Below, in pieces: positions 41,189-48,860 of a stretch of 64,000 nucleotides of DNA. Under the pieces are notes generated by a model. That model searched no databases, had not been told where the DNA came from, and worked only from the letters and a program-made list of their open reading frames with translations. The position numbers were made by a program, and so were the translations under genes. The stretch's first letter is position 1; the number at the start of each line of letters is the position of its first letter. This DNA is from Aldehydirespirator sp965205155 (GTDB lineage: Bacteria; Actinomycetota; Acidimicrobiia; Acidimicrobiales; Aldehydirespiratoraceae): positions 992,001-1,056,000 of the forward strand of contig OZ242033.1 of the NCBI GenBank assembly GCA_965205155.1, read 5' to 3'.

Positions 41189-41286
41189 GCGGCTCGCTGT
41201 GCTGCCAGTTCCGGTTCCCGCCGGTCGGTTCTGGGGAATTGGCTGCCGGGAGCGCCCTAAACGGCGTGCTGTGCTGCCAGTTCCGG
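41159..41286 (+). repeat. Tandem pair of 56-bp palindrome-ended repeats
   Basis: Units at 41159-41214 and 41231-41286 (72 bp apart) differ at 5 of 56 positions. Each starts with GGAATTGG(C/T)(A/T)GC-like bases and ends GCTGCCAGTTCC, an inverted match, so each could fold into a hairpin. The first unit supplies the last codons of the S51-like gene. The ends match the pair at 36811-36931. Confidence 0.7.
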
Positions 41287-41299
41287 CAGACTTGCTCGC

Positions 41300-42196
41300 T
41301 CAGGTCTCCTCGATGGTCACCGAGTGGACCGTCACGTCACGCGACGGCGCCCCGCCCAGCGGTCCGCCCGGCTCGTGAAGGCCGATTATCGACTGGGCCA
41401 CGGCCAGTCCGGCGTCGTCGGTCCGGCCGAACACCACGTAAGTACCCTGGCCGTCCAGCCTGGAGGCGTTGGGGCCGGTGGTCAGGAAGAACTGCGCGCT
41501 GGCCGAGTCCTGCCCCGCCGATCGGGCCATGACGATCTGACCGGGCTGGTAGCGGTACGGCCCGGTGAGAGTGCCGGTGTCGGGGTCGACCTCGAAGGCA
41601 GGCTCGTCGGGGATCGTGTACCCGGGACCGGGATCGCGGTTGTCGTTGGTGTGGGGCGAGCCGCCCTGGATGATGTCGATCGATGGGTCAGTGCGGAACA
41701 GCAGGGTGTCGTCGTAGTAGCCCCAGCGGGCCAGCGTCACGAAGTTGTTGACGGTCAGCGGAGTCTCCGACGCGGTCAGCTCGAATCGCATCTCGCCCTC
41801 GCTGGTGTCGAAGGTGGCGACATAGCGAGCCTCGGTGTCGATGCACATGGGCTGGGGGCTGTCGAAGTCGATCGTGCGGGGGCTCGATCCGTCGACTGCC
41901 GGACATCCTGCGGCCGGTTCAACCGCCGTCTCGGCCGCGGGCTCAGCGTCGGGCTCGGGTACGGCCGCGGGCTCAGACGCCGGTTCAGGTTCGGCGGCTG
42001 GCTCGGCGGCTGGCTCGGGTTCGGAGTTGTTGCGCTGCAGGAACCCGAGCACCGCCAGCGCGGCGGCTACCACCACCGCCGCGATGCCGATGAGCTTGAT
42101 GCGGCGGCGGGTGGTGTACTGCTTGGCGGCGGCCTCGTCGGCGGCCATGCGCAGGCGCCGGTTCTCGCGTTGACGCTCCCGCTTGGCTGTGCTCAT
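41300..42196 (-). CDS. Membrane-anchored cyclophilin-type peptidyl-prolyl isomerase
   Basis: A 298-residue protein with a charged cytoplasmic N-terminus, a transmembrane helix (LIGIAAVVVAAALAVLGFL, about residues 35-53), an acidic Pro/Glu/Ala repeat linker, and an extracytoplasmic cyclophilin domain: ETPLTVNNFVTLARWGYYDD, FRTDPSIDIIQGGSP, GQIVMARSAGQDSASAQFFL, GTYVVFGRT. It should assist folding of exported proteins. It is preceded by a 57-residue small membrane protein gene 16 bp upstream. Confidence 0.9.
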   Translation of the reverse strand: MSTAKRERQRENRRLRMAADEAAAKQYTTRRRIKLIGIAAVVVAAALAVLGFLQRNNSEPEPAAEPAAEPEPASEPAAVPEPDAEPAAETAVEPAAGCPAVDGSSPRTIDFDSPQPMCIDTEARYVATFDTSEGEMRFELTASETPLTVNNFVTLARWGYYDDTLLFRTDPSIDIIQGGSPHTNDNRDPGPGYTIPDEPAFEVDPDTGTLTGPYRYQPGQIVMARSAGQDSASAQFFLTTGPNASRLDGQGTYVVFGRTDDAGLAVAQSIIGLHEPGGPLGGAPSRDVTVHSVTIEET

Positions 42197-42212
42197 CGGC
42201 TGTGGTGCCCCT

Positions 42213-42386
42213 CTAGGCCAGGAGGCCCACGGCCAGCGAAGCCACCATCATCGTCACCACGACCACCGCAACCACCGCGAACAGGCGACGCTGACGGGCC
42301 CGGCGAGAGCGGTATCGCTGCCCACTGTCGGCCGGTTGCCTGGCGGCGCGGACCTGGCGCTTGCGCAACTCGCTCTGGGACGGCAC
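42213..42386 (-). CDS. Small basic single-pass membrane protein (57 aa)
   Basis: A short frame from GTG 42386 to TAG 42213 encodes a very basic N-terminal half (SELRKRQVRAARQ, RYRSRRARQRR) and one C-terminal helix (LFAVVAVVVVTMMVASLAVG). The sharp polar-to-hydrophobic switch and the 16-bp spacing to the cyclophilin gene support a real gene. It would sit in the membrane with its basic end in the cytoplasm. The family is not recognised. Confidence 0.6.
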   Translation of the reverse strand: MPSQSELRKRQVRAARQPADSGQRYRSRRARQRRLFAVVAVVVVTMMVASLAVGLLA

Positions 42387-42462
42387 TGCCCAACCCTACA
42401 TCGCAGCCCGGGTTGGGACTCTTGATTCTGCGCCCGGTCCGTGGGGCGCGTAGCGTTGCGCG

Positions 42463-43008
42463 ATGCGGTCCCGTAGCGCGCCCCGGAGGCAGGCGCGCCG
42501 TCTGGGCGCTCTGCTGGCGATCGCGGTGGCGGTCGTGGCCACCTCAGGCTGCGCCGACACCGCCGACGGCCCGCTGGTTGTCGAGGAGACTGTCGAGGAG
42601 GAAGTCGTGGCCACCACCACGTCGGCACCGCCGGAGCCGCCGCGCTCGGAGGGGACGGCGGAGATCGGCGGGTCCCACTACGAGTTCTCGGTCACCTGCA
42701 GCGACCTCGGCGCCGGTGACGTGCTCGTCATCGGGGCGGGCGACGATCCCGCTACCGGCGGTCTGGTCGAGTTGTACCTTGAGGCCTCCCTCGTTGAACC
42801 GTATGTGGGGCTGCGCCTCGCAGACGGCACGCTCATCGAGCCGTCGCTCGACAGTCCCCTGGACCTGTACGTGCAGGACGACGTGATCCGCGCCTCTGCC
42901 ATCCGCTTCGTGCGGGATCTGAACCTGGAGACGGGCGAGGCCACCGAGGTGGGCTTCGGCGAGTTCGAGATCCACTGCTACAACTACGAGCGCGAGTCGC
43001 CCTCCTGA
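42463..43008 (+). CDS. Putative lipoprotein
   Basis: A 181-residue exported protein. An Arg-rich start and hydrophobic helix end in the lipobox VVATSGC, followed by an acidic Thr/Val linker and a small beta-rich domain (SHYEFSVTCSDLGAGDVLVI, LVELYLEASLVEPYVGLRLA, a C-terminal GFGEFEIHCYN). Two cysteines, in VTC and IHC, could form a disulfide. No known family is evident. Confidence 0.65.
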   Translation: MRSRSAPRRQARRLGALLAIAVAVVATSGCADTADGPLVVEETVEEEVVATTTSAPPEPPRSEGTAEIGGSHYEFSVTCSDLGAGDVLVIGAGDDPATGGLVELYLEASLVEPYVGLRLADGTLIEPSLDSPLDLYVQDDVIRASAIRFVRDLNLETGEATEVGFGEFEIHCYNYERESPS

Positions 43009-43023
43009 GCGGCCCGGCCGTGC

Positions 43024-43068
43024 TTCCCGCTCTTGTTCGCTGCGCTCACGGGCCGCTCGGGCCACGGC
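43024..43068 (-). repeat. Dispersed 45-bp repeat, copy 2
   Basis: On the minus strand it is identical over 45 bp to the copy inside nuoG (60290-60334), starting GCCGTGGCCCGAGCGGCCCG. It lies between two convergent genes, 16 bp after the lipoprotein stop, so it might also act as a terminator. Confidence 0.85.
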
Positions 43069-43081
43069 GAGCGAATTCCGT

Positions 43082-43957
43082 TCAGGGCGTCTCGCAGCCT
43101 GTGTCCAGCATCACCATGGGCAGGCGCCCCGACTTGTAGGCCCGTACCACGCCCTCGGAGACGTTGAACACCACCCGGTAGTCCTGGTCACCCGGATCCC
43201 TGGGCACGAAGACCAGATCGACGGTGCCGTCGACCCGCACCTCCCGCTCGATCCTGTCGCCGAACAGGTCGGTGACCATGCTCTCGGGAGACCCGACGCC
43301 CACGCCGGAGCGGGTCGTGATCGGTCCGCTGTTGATGTCGACGCGCTCGATGGTGCCCGCATGGACGAGGAACACGATGCCCTCGGGGGCGTCGTGGGGC
43401 ACGACGTGGTAGCAGCCGCCGGTCGGTCCCGCCGGGACCAGCACCGTCCCGGCCGCCTCCTGGGCCTGGTTGACGGTCATGCCGAAGTGGACCTCGTCGA
43501 GGCCGACGGTCGTGACGGTGGACCGGTTGCTGAGCGTCGGCGGGCCGAACTGCCCCGGGTTCTCGGGCGGCACCGTCGTGATCGTGGTGGTGGTGGCCTG
43601 GACTGTGGTGGTGGTGTCCGGCACCGTCGCGGGAGTGGTCGTGGTGGTTGAGGTGCCGCCGGCGTCGACGGTCTGGTCTTCCTGGTCGCCCTGGTCGCCC
43701 TGGTCGCTGCCGTCGTCATCGCCAACGGCGGGCTGTGTGCCTGGTTCGGCGTCGTCGGTCACCTCGGTGGTGTCGTCGGCGACGGTCGGGGAGTCATCGC
43801 CGTCGCCGGCGTCGCGACCGAGCCACCAGATCACGCCGGCCACGACCACGATCACCACCGCTACGGCGATGAGTATGGGCACCCACCTGGGGCTTCGCCT
43901 CTCGGCGGCTCCGGGCCAGAACGGACCCTGATCCTCGGATTCCGGATTCCACTCCAC
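43082..43957 (-). CDS. Single-pass membrane protein with extracytoplasmic domain
   Basis: A 291-residue protein: a cytoplasmic N-terminus of about 25 residues, a transmembrane helix (WVPILIAVAVVIVVVAGVIWWL), a low-complexity Asp/Thr linker of about 90 residues, and a C-terminal domain of about 150 residues starting FGPPTLSNRSTVTTVGLDEV, with GGCYHV and LDTGCE cysteines that could pair. The pattern GMTVNQAQEAAG resembles small repeats found in secreted actinobacterial proteins. Function unknown. Confidence 0.65.
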   Translation of the reverse strand: MEWNPESEDQGPFWPGAAERRSPRWVPILIAVAVVIVVVAGVIWWLGRDAGDGDDSPTVADDTTEVTDDAEPGTQPAVGDDDGSDQGDQGDQEDQTVDAGGTSTTTTTPATVPDTTTTVQATTTTITTVPPENPGQFGPPTLSNRSTVTTVGLDEVHFGMTVNQAQEAAGTVLVPAGPTGGCYHVVPHDAPEGIVFLVHAGTIERVDINSGPITTRSGVGVGSPESMVTDLFGDRIEREVRVDGTVDLVFVPRDPGDQDYRVVFNVSEGVVRAYKSGRLPMVMLDTGCETP

Positions 43958-44006
43958 GAAGGTGGAGGGTACCGAGTCGCTGACGGCACGGTGCGGATCC
44001 GACCGG

Positions 44007-44079
44007 TGGGCCGCCCGGGGCTCGAACCCGGCACCTTGAGATTAAAAGTCTCCTGCTCTACCCGATGAGCTAGCGGCCC
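44007..44079 (-). tRNA. tRNA-Lys (anticodon TTT)
   Basis: On the minus strand the acceptor stem GGGCCGC/GCGGCCC with discriminator A, D-arm AGCTCATCGGGTAGAGC, anticodon loop CTTTTAA and T-arm CCGGGTTCGAGCCCCGG make a standard 73-nt tRNA. CCA is not encoded. The outermost pair of the anticodon stem appears to be G-A. Confidence 0.95.
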
Positions 44080-44099
44080 GCATCCATTGTGGCAGCCGG

Positions 44100-44336
44100 T
44101 TAGCCGCCCGAGACCGGCGGCAGCACTGCGATCTCGTCGTCGTCGCCCACCGGCGCGTTGGGTGCGGCCGGCTCGCCGTTGCACCACACCTGACAGGTCT
44201 CGAGCAATCCGGCGAAGTCATGGCCATACCGACCGCAGGCCCCCTCCAAGACCTCTCGCACGGTGGCACCGGGAACGTTGTCGCGACCGGTTCCGGCCGC
44301 CTCCCTAGCCGATGCGAACAGCCGCAGACGCGCCAC
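44100..44336 (-). CDS. MoaD/ThiS-like ubiquitin-fold sulfur carrier
   Basis: A 78-residue beta-grasp protein starting ARLRLFASAREAAGTGRDNV and ending in DDEIAVLPPVSGG. The C-terminal Gly-Gly is the site activated to a thiocarboxylate. It could supply sulfur for molybdopterin or another cofactor. No moaE, moeB or thiamine gene is adjacent. The GTG at 44336 directly precedes the first strand. It is next to tRNA-Lys. Confidence 0.8.
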   Translation of the reverse strand: MARLRLFASAREAAGTGRDNVPGATVREVLEGACGRYGHDFAGLLETCQVWCNGEPAAPNAPVGDDDEIAVLPPVSGG

Positions 44337-44398
44337 GCCGCCATGGTAGCCACCATCCGCGGCCGGTGAACGCCGCCGGGTTACGGTCACTCGCGATC

Positions 44399-45001
44399 AT
44401 GGTCAACCTTCTCGTCGTTCGCCACGCCGAGTCCGTCTGGAACCTCGACGGGCGGTGGCAGGGTCACGCCAATCCGCCCCTGTCAACCGCAGGCGCGGCT
44501 CAGGCGAGGGCGGCCGCCGCCGGCCTGGACGGTGTCAACTGCATCGTGTCCAGTGATCTCGACCGGGCCCTCGAGACGGCCGAGATCATCGCCGAGACGC
44601 TCGACGCCGGACCGGTGACCTGTGACCCCGGATGGCGAGAGCGCAATGTCGGTCTCTGGCAGGGGCTCACCAGCGAACAGATCGAGCGTGACTATCCCGG
44701 CGCCTTGGCTGCGGGCAACTACCCGCCCGGCTGGGAGAGCGACGAGTCCCTGATCGAGCGTGTGCTGGCCGCCGCGCACCGCATCGGGACCCGAGTCTCG
44801 TCCGGCAATGTGCTCGTTGTGTCACATGCCGGTGTTATCTATACGCTTGAAAGGTATTTCGATTGCGTCTTCGAGCGCACTGGCAACCTCGGTGGTCGCC
44901 GGATCCTGGTGCAGTCGGGTGAGGTGCGCTTGCAAGAGCGAATCGCGCTCACCGGCGACGGTGCGTGCCTCACGCCCACTGCCACAACGGAGCGACGATG
45001 A
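44399..45001 (+). CDS. Histidine phosphatase family protein (phosphoglycerate-mutase-like)
   Basis: A 200-residue phosphatase with the RHG-like motif LLVVRHAESVWN near the N-terminus, SDLDRALETAEII, WRERNVGLWQGLTSEQIE (catalytic Glu region), and the second histidine in VLVVSHAGVI. It likely removes phosphate from a small molecule; a true mutase role is less likely at this length. The ATG is at 44399. Its stop overlaps the start of the next gene (ATGA). Confidence 0.85.
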   Translation: MVNLLVVRHAESVWNLDGRWQGHANPPLSTAGAAQARAAAAGLDGVNCIVSSDLDRALETAEIIAETLDAGPVTCDPGWRERNVGLWQGLTSEQIERDYPGALAAGNYPPGWESDESLIERVLAAAHRIGTRVSSGNVLVVSHAGVIYTLERYFDCVFERTGNLGGRRILVQSGEVRLQERIALTGDGACLTPTATTERR

Positions 45002-45564
45002 GCATTGTCGAAACACCTCTTGGCGACGCCGAGGAGGCGCCCACGCCCCAGAATCTCCCGCCCGTACGGGTGATCCGCAGTTCCAGGAGACAGAAGACGG
45101 TGTCGGCCCGCATGTCGGACGGCGTCCTGGTCGTGCGGGTTCCGGCGTGGACCACGAAGGACGAGGAGCAAGCCTTGGTGAGCAAGGTCCTGACCCGTTT
45201 CGAGGAGAAGTGGCGATGCGGCCACTTGCCGCTGGAACCCAGGGCCCGGGAGCTCGCGGCCCGCTTCGGCCTTCCCGAGCCGCGCTCGATCCAGTGGTCG
45301 TCCCGGCAGCGCCTGCGTTGGGGGTCCTGCTCGACCGGAAGCGGTGACATCCGGATCTCGACCCGGCTGGCCGAGGCACCCCCCTGGGTTCTCGACCATG
45401 TGATCATCCACGAGCTGGCGCACCTGGTCGTAGCCGAGCACTCACCCGAGTTCCAGGCCCTTGTGAACCGCAACCCCTATGCGGAGAGAGCGGAAGGGTA
45501 CCTGCTGGCCCTCAGTGACCTCGGCCACACGGCAAGGGCGTCACAGGCCGCCCTCGCCAGCTGA
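44998..45564 (+). CDS. YgjP-like zinc metalloprotein (DUF45)
   Basis: A 188-residue protein of the YgjP/WLM metallopeptidase-like family. It shows RLRWGSCSTGSGDIRISTRL, the zinc motif IIHELAHLVVAEHSPEFQAL (HExxH plus a downstream His), and a helical tail. Relatives are proposed metal-dependent hydrolases. It is translationally coupled to the histidine phosphatase, and its 3' end overlaps the convergent small gene by 24 bp. Confidence 0.82.
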   Translation: MSIVETPLGDAEEAPTPQNLPPVRVIRSSRRQKTVSARMSDGVLVVRVPAWTTKDEEQALVSKVLTRFEEKWRCGHLPLEPRARELAARFGLPEPRSIQWSSRQRLRWGSCSTGSGDIRISTRLAEAPPWVLDHVIIHELAHLVVAEHSPEFQALVNRNPYAERAEGYLLALSDLGHTARASQAALAS

Positions 45565-45813
45565 CATCTCCGATCGGCGGTTGCCGGCCGCGGGATCGCC
45601 AGCCGAATCTTCGAGCTCGGCGGCAAGCGCCTCCGCTCCTTCAAGGTCATCGGAGTCGAGCGCCGAGAGGGCTGCGTCCACGGTGTCGAGGTCCTGCTCG
45701 ATGCCCTCGAGCTGGGCCTCACGACGAGCCTCTTCAGGATCCGGCGGCGGGTTGCCGTCCGCCTCGCCGGTGACTTGACCCTCCGGGGGCACTGCTCCGC
45801 TCACCTCGCCCAT
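45541..45813 (-). CDS. Small acidic helical protein
   Basis: A 90-residue acidic protein beginning MGEVSGAVPPEGQVTGEADG, with a predicted helical hairpin (EARREAQLEGIEQDLDTVDA, then ALSALDSDDLEGAEALAAEL). The helix recalls the coiled-coil part of DksA/TraR-like proteins, but there is no zinc-finger end, so that link is weak. The ATG at 45813 is preferred; longer frames run antisense into the DUF2237 gene. Confidence 0.5.
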   Translation of the reverse strand: MGEVSGAVPPEGQVTGEADGNPPPDPEEARREAQLEGIEQDLDTVDAALSALDSDDLEGAEALAAELEDSAGDPAAGNRRSEMSAGEGGL

Positions 45814-45865
45814 GCCAAGAGAGTAACCGCGGCACGGACACTCGAGATCTGAGAGACTAGGTGCC

Positions 45866-46237
45866 GTGGCCCTCAACGTTCTCGGCAGCGAATTGCAGCC
45901 GTGCTCCTTCGACCCGCTCACCGGCTGGTTCCGGGACGGATGCTGCAACACCGACTCCGGTGACTACGGGGTCCACACCGTTTGCGTGGTGATGACCGCC
46001 GAATTCCTCGGGTTCTCCAAGGCCGCTGGCAACGACCTCTCCACCCCCCAACCGGCCATCGGCTTCGACGGGCTGGCGCCCGGTGACCACTGGTGCCTGT
46101 GCGCACCTCGTTGGACGGAGGCGCTCGAGGCTGGGGCCGCGCCCCAGGTCGTCCTGGAGGCGACCCATGCCCGCACGCTGGAATGGGCGAACCTAAGCGA
46201 CCTCAAAGCCCACCGATTCACCGGCGAGCCTGCCTGA
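45866..46237 (+). CDS. DUF2237 family protein
   Basis: A 123-residue protein matching the DUF2237 pattern: NVLGSELQPCSFDPLTGWFR, DGCCNTDSGDYGVHTVCVVM, TAEFLGFSKAAGNDLSTPQP, GLAPGDHWCLCAPRWTEAL and a final ATHARTLEWANLSDLKAH. Several conserved cysteines are present. The family is widespread but uncharacterised. The GTG start is preceded by a short gap after the divergent acidic-protein gene. Confidence 0.85.
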   Translation: MALNVLGSELQPCSFDPLTGWFRDGCCNTDSGDYGVHTVCVVMTAEFLGFSKAAGNDLSTPQPAIGFDGLAPGDHWCLCAPRWTEALEAGAAPQVVLEATHARTLEWANLSDLKAHRFTGEPA

Positions 46238-46250
46238 GGCCAAGCTTTGG

Positions 46251-46291
46251 GGGCCCGAGCGGCCCGTGAGCGCAGCGAGCAAGAGCGGGAA
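46251..46291 (+). repeat. Dispersed 45-bp repeat, copy 3
   Basis: It shares GGCCCGAGCGGCCCGTGAGC and the following AGCGAGCAAGAGCGGGAA with the other copies and lacks the first few bases. It starts 13 bp after the DUF2237 stop and ends 46 bp before the mshA-like start. Confidence 0.8.
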
Positions 46292-46336
46292 ACAAAGGCC
46301 CCCTCTAGCGAGAGTGGCAGGTATCCTCCACCGTTC

Positions 46337-47551
46337 GTGAGTCGCGTCGCCATCCTGTCGCTTCACACCTCTCCGCTGGTGCTGCCGGGCCACGGAGACG
46401 CGGGCGGGATGAACGTCTACGTGCGCGAGCTCTCCTCCGCGCTGGCCCAGACGGGCGTCGACGCCACTGTGTTCGTCAGGCGTCACAGCCCCGCACCGAC
46501 CGTCGTCGACGTGGAGCCGGGCTTCAGAGTCGTCCACGTGACCGCGGGAGCGGCCGACTTGGCCAAGGAGTCGCTGCCGGCCGTGGTGGAGGACTTTGCC
46601 GACGGAGTGGAAGCGTGGATCCGCCAGGACCCGGTCGACGTGCTGCACGCCAACTACTGGCTGTCGGGCATGGCCGGGCACCGGCTGAAGCACGACCTCG
46701 ACCTGCCCCTGGTGTCGACGTTCCACACGCTCGCCCGGGTGAAGGCCGAGACCGGCGATCCGGAACCGCGACGCCGGATCGACGCCGAGGCGGAGGTGAT
46801 CGCCTGCTCCGACGTGATCACGGCCAACTCCGTGACCGAGGTGCAGCAACTGGCCGACCTCTACGGGGCCGATCCGAAGCGCATCGACGTGGTGGCTCCA
46901 GGCGTAGACGGCGCCCTGTTCTCAGTGGGGTCGCGTCACGGAGCCCGCGCCGCACTGGGACTCGAAGGCGGGCCGGTGCTGCTGTTCGTCGGCCGCATAC
47001 AACCCTTGAAGGGTCTGGACGTCGCCGTCGAGACCCTGGCGGGTCTCGGGCGCCGCTACGGCGATGCCCAGCTCCTGGTGGTAGGTGGCGCCTCGGGCCC
47101 GGAAGGGGAGCGCGAGTTCCGTCGCTTCGACGAAGCGGTCCGCCGCCACCGTCTGCAGGGCCGGGTCAGGCTCGTGTCGCCGCAGCCCCACCACCTGCTG
47201 TCGACCTACTACCGGGCCGCCGATGTGTGCCTGGTACCCAGCCGGTCGGAGTCCTTCGGTCTCGTCGCCCTGGAGGCGGCCGCCTGCGGTGTGCCCGTGG
47301 TCGCGGCCGATGTGGGCGGGCTTCGAACGTTGGTGGACCACGGCCGCAGCGGACTCCGGATTCCCGGACGCGACCCGGCCCGGTACACGGAGGCGGTGCT
47401 CTCCATCCTCGACGATCCCGTGCTGGCCGCGTCAATGGCCCGTCGGGGCGCTGAGATGGCGGGCCGGTACTCCTGGACGGCCACCGCGGCCCGCCTGCGC
47501 AGGATCTTCGCGGATCTCTCCCTGCGGGTTCCGCTGGACTGCACAGTCTGA
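46337..47551 (+). CDS. mshA: MshA-like GT4 glycosyltransferase (mycothiol biosynthesis)
   Basis: A 404-residue retaining glycosyltransferase expected to join GlcNAc to 1-L-myo-inositol-1-phosphate, the first step of mycothiol synthesis. It has SLHTSPLVLPGHGDAGGMNV near the start, LHANYWLSGMAGHRL, FHTLARVK, FVGRIQPLKGLDVAVE, and the E-x7-E nucleotide-sugar block SRSESFGLVALEAAACGVPV. The GTG at 46337 starts the conserved VAILSLHTSP strand. Followed after 6 bp by a YbjN-family gene, matching the mycobacterial order mshA-ybjN. The arsenate reductase at 21438 could use mycothiol. Confidence 0.9.
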   Translation: MSRVAILSLHTSPLVLPGHGDAGGMNVYVRELSSALAQTGVDATVFVRRHSPAPTVVDVEPGFRVVHVTAGAADLAKESLPAVVEDFADGVEAWIRQDPVDVLHANYWLSGMAGHRLKHDLDLPLVSTFHTLARVKAETGDPEPRRRIDAEAEVIACSDVITANSVTEVQQLADLYGADPKRIDVVAPGVDGALFSVGSRHGARAALGLEGGPVLLFVGRIQPLKGLDVAVETLAGLGRRYGDAQLLVVGGASGPEGEREFRRFDEAVRRHRLQGRVRLVSPQPHHLLSTYYRAADVCLVPSRSESFGLVALEAAACGVPVVAADVGGLRTLVDHGRSGLRIPGRDPARYTEAVLSILDDPVLAASMARRGAEMAGRYSWTATAARLRRIFADLSLRVPLDCTV

Positions 47552-47557
47552 GCGGCG

Positions 47558-48112
47558 ATGCCCGGACCAGACTCGCCGGTGCCGGGCCGTCCCGATCCGG
47601 TGGCTCCCGATCTCGTGGCTCCCGATCCGGTGGCTCCCGATCCTATGACCCAGGCGCCGCCTGCATCGGATGCGGATCTCGACGCTCTGGATCGGCAGAT
47701 GGACTCGTGGCTGGCGGCCGCGGCCGAAGCGAACCCCGCCATCGACGCCATAGAACGCGGCCCGCAGGACGAGCGACGGTGGTACGTGCGGGTCCATGGC
47801 GAGGAGAAGGAGGTGTGGACGATCTGGTTCACCCTCGGACAACGCACGCTGCACTACGAGACCTACCTGGTTCCGGCACCGGAGGAGAACCAGGCCCGTT
47901 TCTACGAGCACCTGCTGCGCCGGAACCGGCGGTTGACCGGCCTGAAGCTCGAGATCGGACCGGAGGACGCGGTGTTCCTGTCGGGGTCCACACCGGTCTC
48001 GCAAGTGACCGCCGGGGGGCTGGACGGGATTCTCGGCTCGATGTACGCGGCCACCGAGTTGATCTTCCGTCCGGCCATGCGCATCGGCTACGCCTCGAAG
48101 TTCCGGGGTTGA
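47558..48112 (+). CDS. YbjN-domain protein
   Basis: A 184-residue protein with a Pro/Ala/Asp-rich N-terminus carrying a 5-residue VAPDP/VAPDL repeat encoded by a 15-bp DNA repeat, then a YbjN/sensory-regulator-like domain: ERRWYVRVHGEEKEVWTIWF, TLGQRTLHYETYLVPAPEEN, FYEHLLRRNRRLTGLKLEIG. This fold resembles type III chaperones and may bind partner proteins. It is probably cotranscribed with mshA. Confidence 0.78.
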   Translation: MPGPDSPVPGRPDPVAPDLVAPDPVAPDPMTQAPPASDADLDALDRQMDSWLAAAAEANPAIDAIERGPQDERRWYVRVHGEEKEVWTIWFTLGQRTLHYETYLVPAPEENQARFYEHLLRRNRRLTGLKLEIGPEDAVFLSGSTPVSQVTAGGLDGILGSMYAATELIFRPAMRIGYASKFRG

Positions 48113-48200
48113 GACGGGGCCCTGAGGACCTGCTGGCGGATCGCACCCGGATTCCGTCTTGCGATATCGTTGATTTTCGAATACTGTGGAGGCTGTTCCA

Positions 48201-48250
48201 GCGGAGAGAGGGCCGCCGTTCGGGGAAGTTGGGGATGGTCCTCTCTCCGC
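48201..48250 (+). promoter_or_regulatory. Hairpin in the leader region of the respiratory operon
   Basis: GCGGAGAGAGG (48201-48211) pairs perfectly with CCTCTCTCCGC (48240-48250) around a 28-bp loop. It lies 155-205 bp before the first respiratory gene, within the 292-bp gap 48113-48404. The gap also has a promoter-like patch (TTGCGA at 48159, AATACT at 48180). It could be the terminator of mshA-ybjN or a leader structure. Confidence 0.4.
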
Positions 48251-48404
48251 CGGCACCCCGGCCGAGCGGGTGTCCGCGCCGGCTTCGTCCGTCCCGATGT
48301 TCGGATCGAGGCCCGTGCGCTGATAGACCTACGCCGGTCCGGGGAGGGTCCGCCCTGCTCGGACTACACTGCCAGCCGTCAGTAGTCGTCGCCGAGGAGT
48401 ACCG

Positions 48405-48860
48405 GTGGTCGCCTTCGCTCTGTCAATCGTGGTCACGGTCGCACTCGTCGGCGCCATCCTTGCCTACACGAAGCGCCGGCCGGTCGGGACCCCGGTCACT
48501 TGGGGCGAAGCCATGTTCGGAGCGATGATCGTCTTCTTCGGAATGTTCTGGATCTATGGCGTGGTGCCCCACCAGTGGCTCGCGTGGGCCGACAACGAAC
48601 TCAACTGGCGAACGGACAAGCTCTTCGTCGGCCCGGGAGGGATCCTGCGGGCCCAGGCCCAGGGCGGCAGCTTCCCGTTCACGATCACCTACGTCGTGAT
48701 CCGCGACATCATCGCCAGCGGGATCTATGTCGTCGCCATCGGCGCGCAGGTGGCGTTGTGGATGATCTGGCAGAACCGGGGCAAGAAGGCGGAGGCCGCC
48801 GAGGCGGTCGAGCTGTCTAGCTTCGGGCGTCCCCTGGTTCGGGAGGGATCCGAGGCGTGA
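48405..48860 (+). CDS. Three-helix membrane protein of the respiratory cluster
   Basis: A 151-residue membrane protein: helices at about residues 2-22 (VAFALSIVVTVALVGAILAY), 37-55 (AMFGAMIVFFGMFWIYGVV) and 100-122 (VVIRDIIASGIYVVAIGAQV), with a polar loop containing WLAWADNELNWRTDKLFVGP. It does not match a textbook subunit. It opens the operon and is translationally coupled to the ferredoxin gene (GTGA overlap), suggesting it is a membrane anchor for that ferredoxin or a complex III accessory subunit. GAGGAG precedes the GTG start. Confidence 0.72.
   Translation: MVAFALSIVVTVALVGAILAYTKRRPVGTPVTWGEAMFGAMIVFFGMFWIYGVVPHQWLAWADNELNWRTDKLFVGPGGILRAQAQGGSFPFTITYVVIRDIIASGIYVVAIGAQVALWMIWQNRGKKAEAAEAVELSSFGRPLVREGSEA

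Noticed and set aside
36811..41286. Repeat pairs at 36.8 and 41.2 kb considered as CRISPR arrays
   Set aside because: Each has only two units, the units have inverted ends rather than constant repeats with unique spacers, and no cas gene is present.
45541..45813. Small acidic protein considered as DksA/TraR
   Set aside because: The C-terminal zinc-finger cysteines are absent; only a generic acidic helical hairpin remains.
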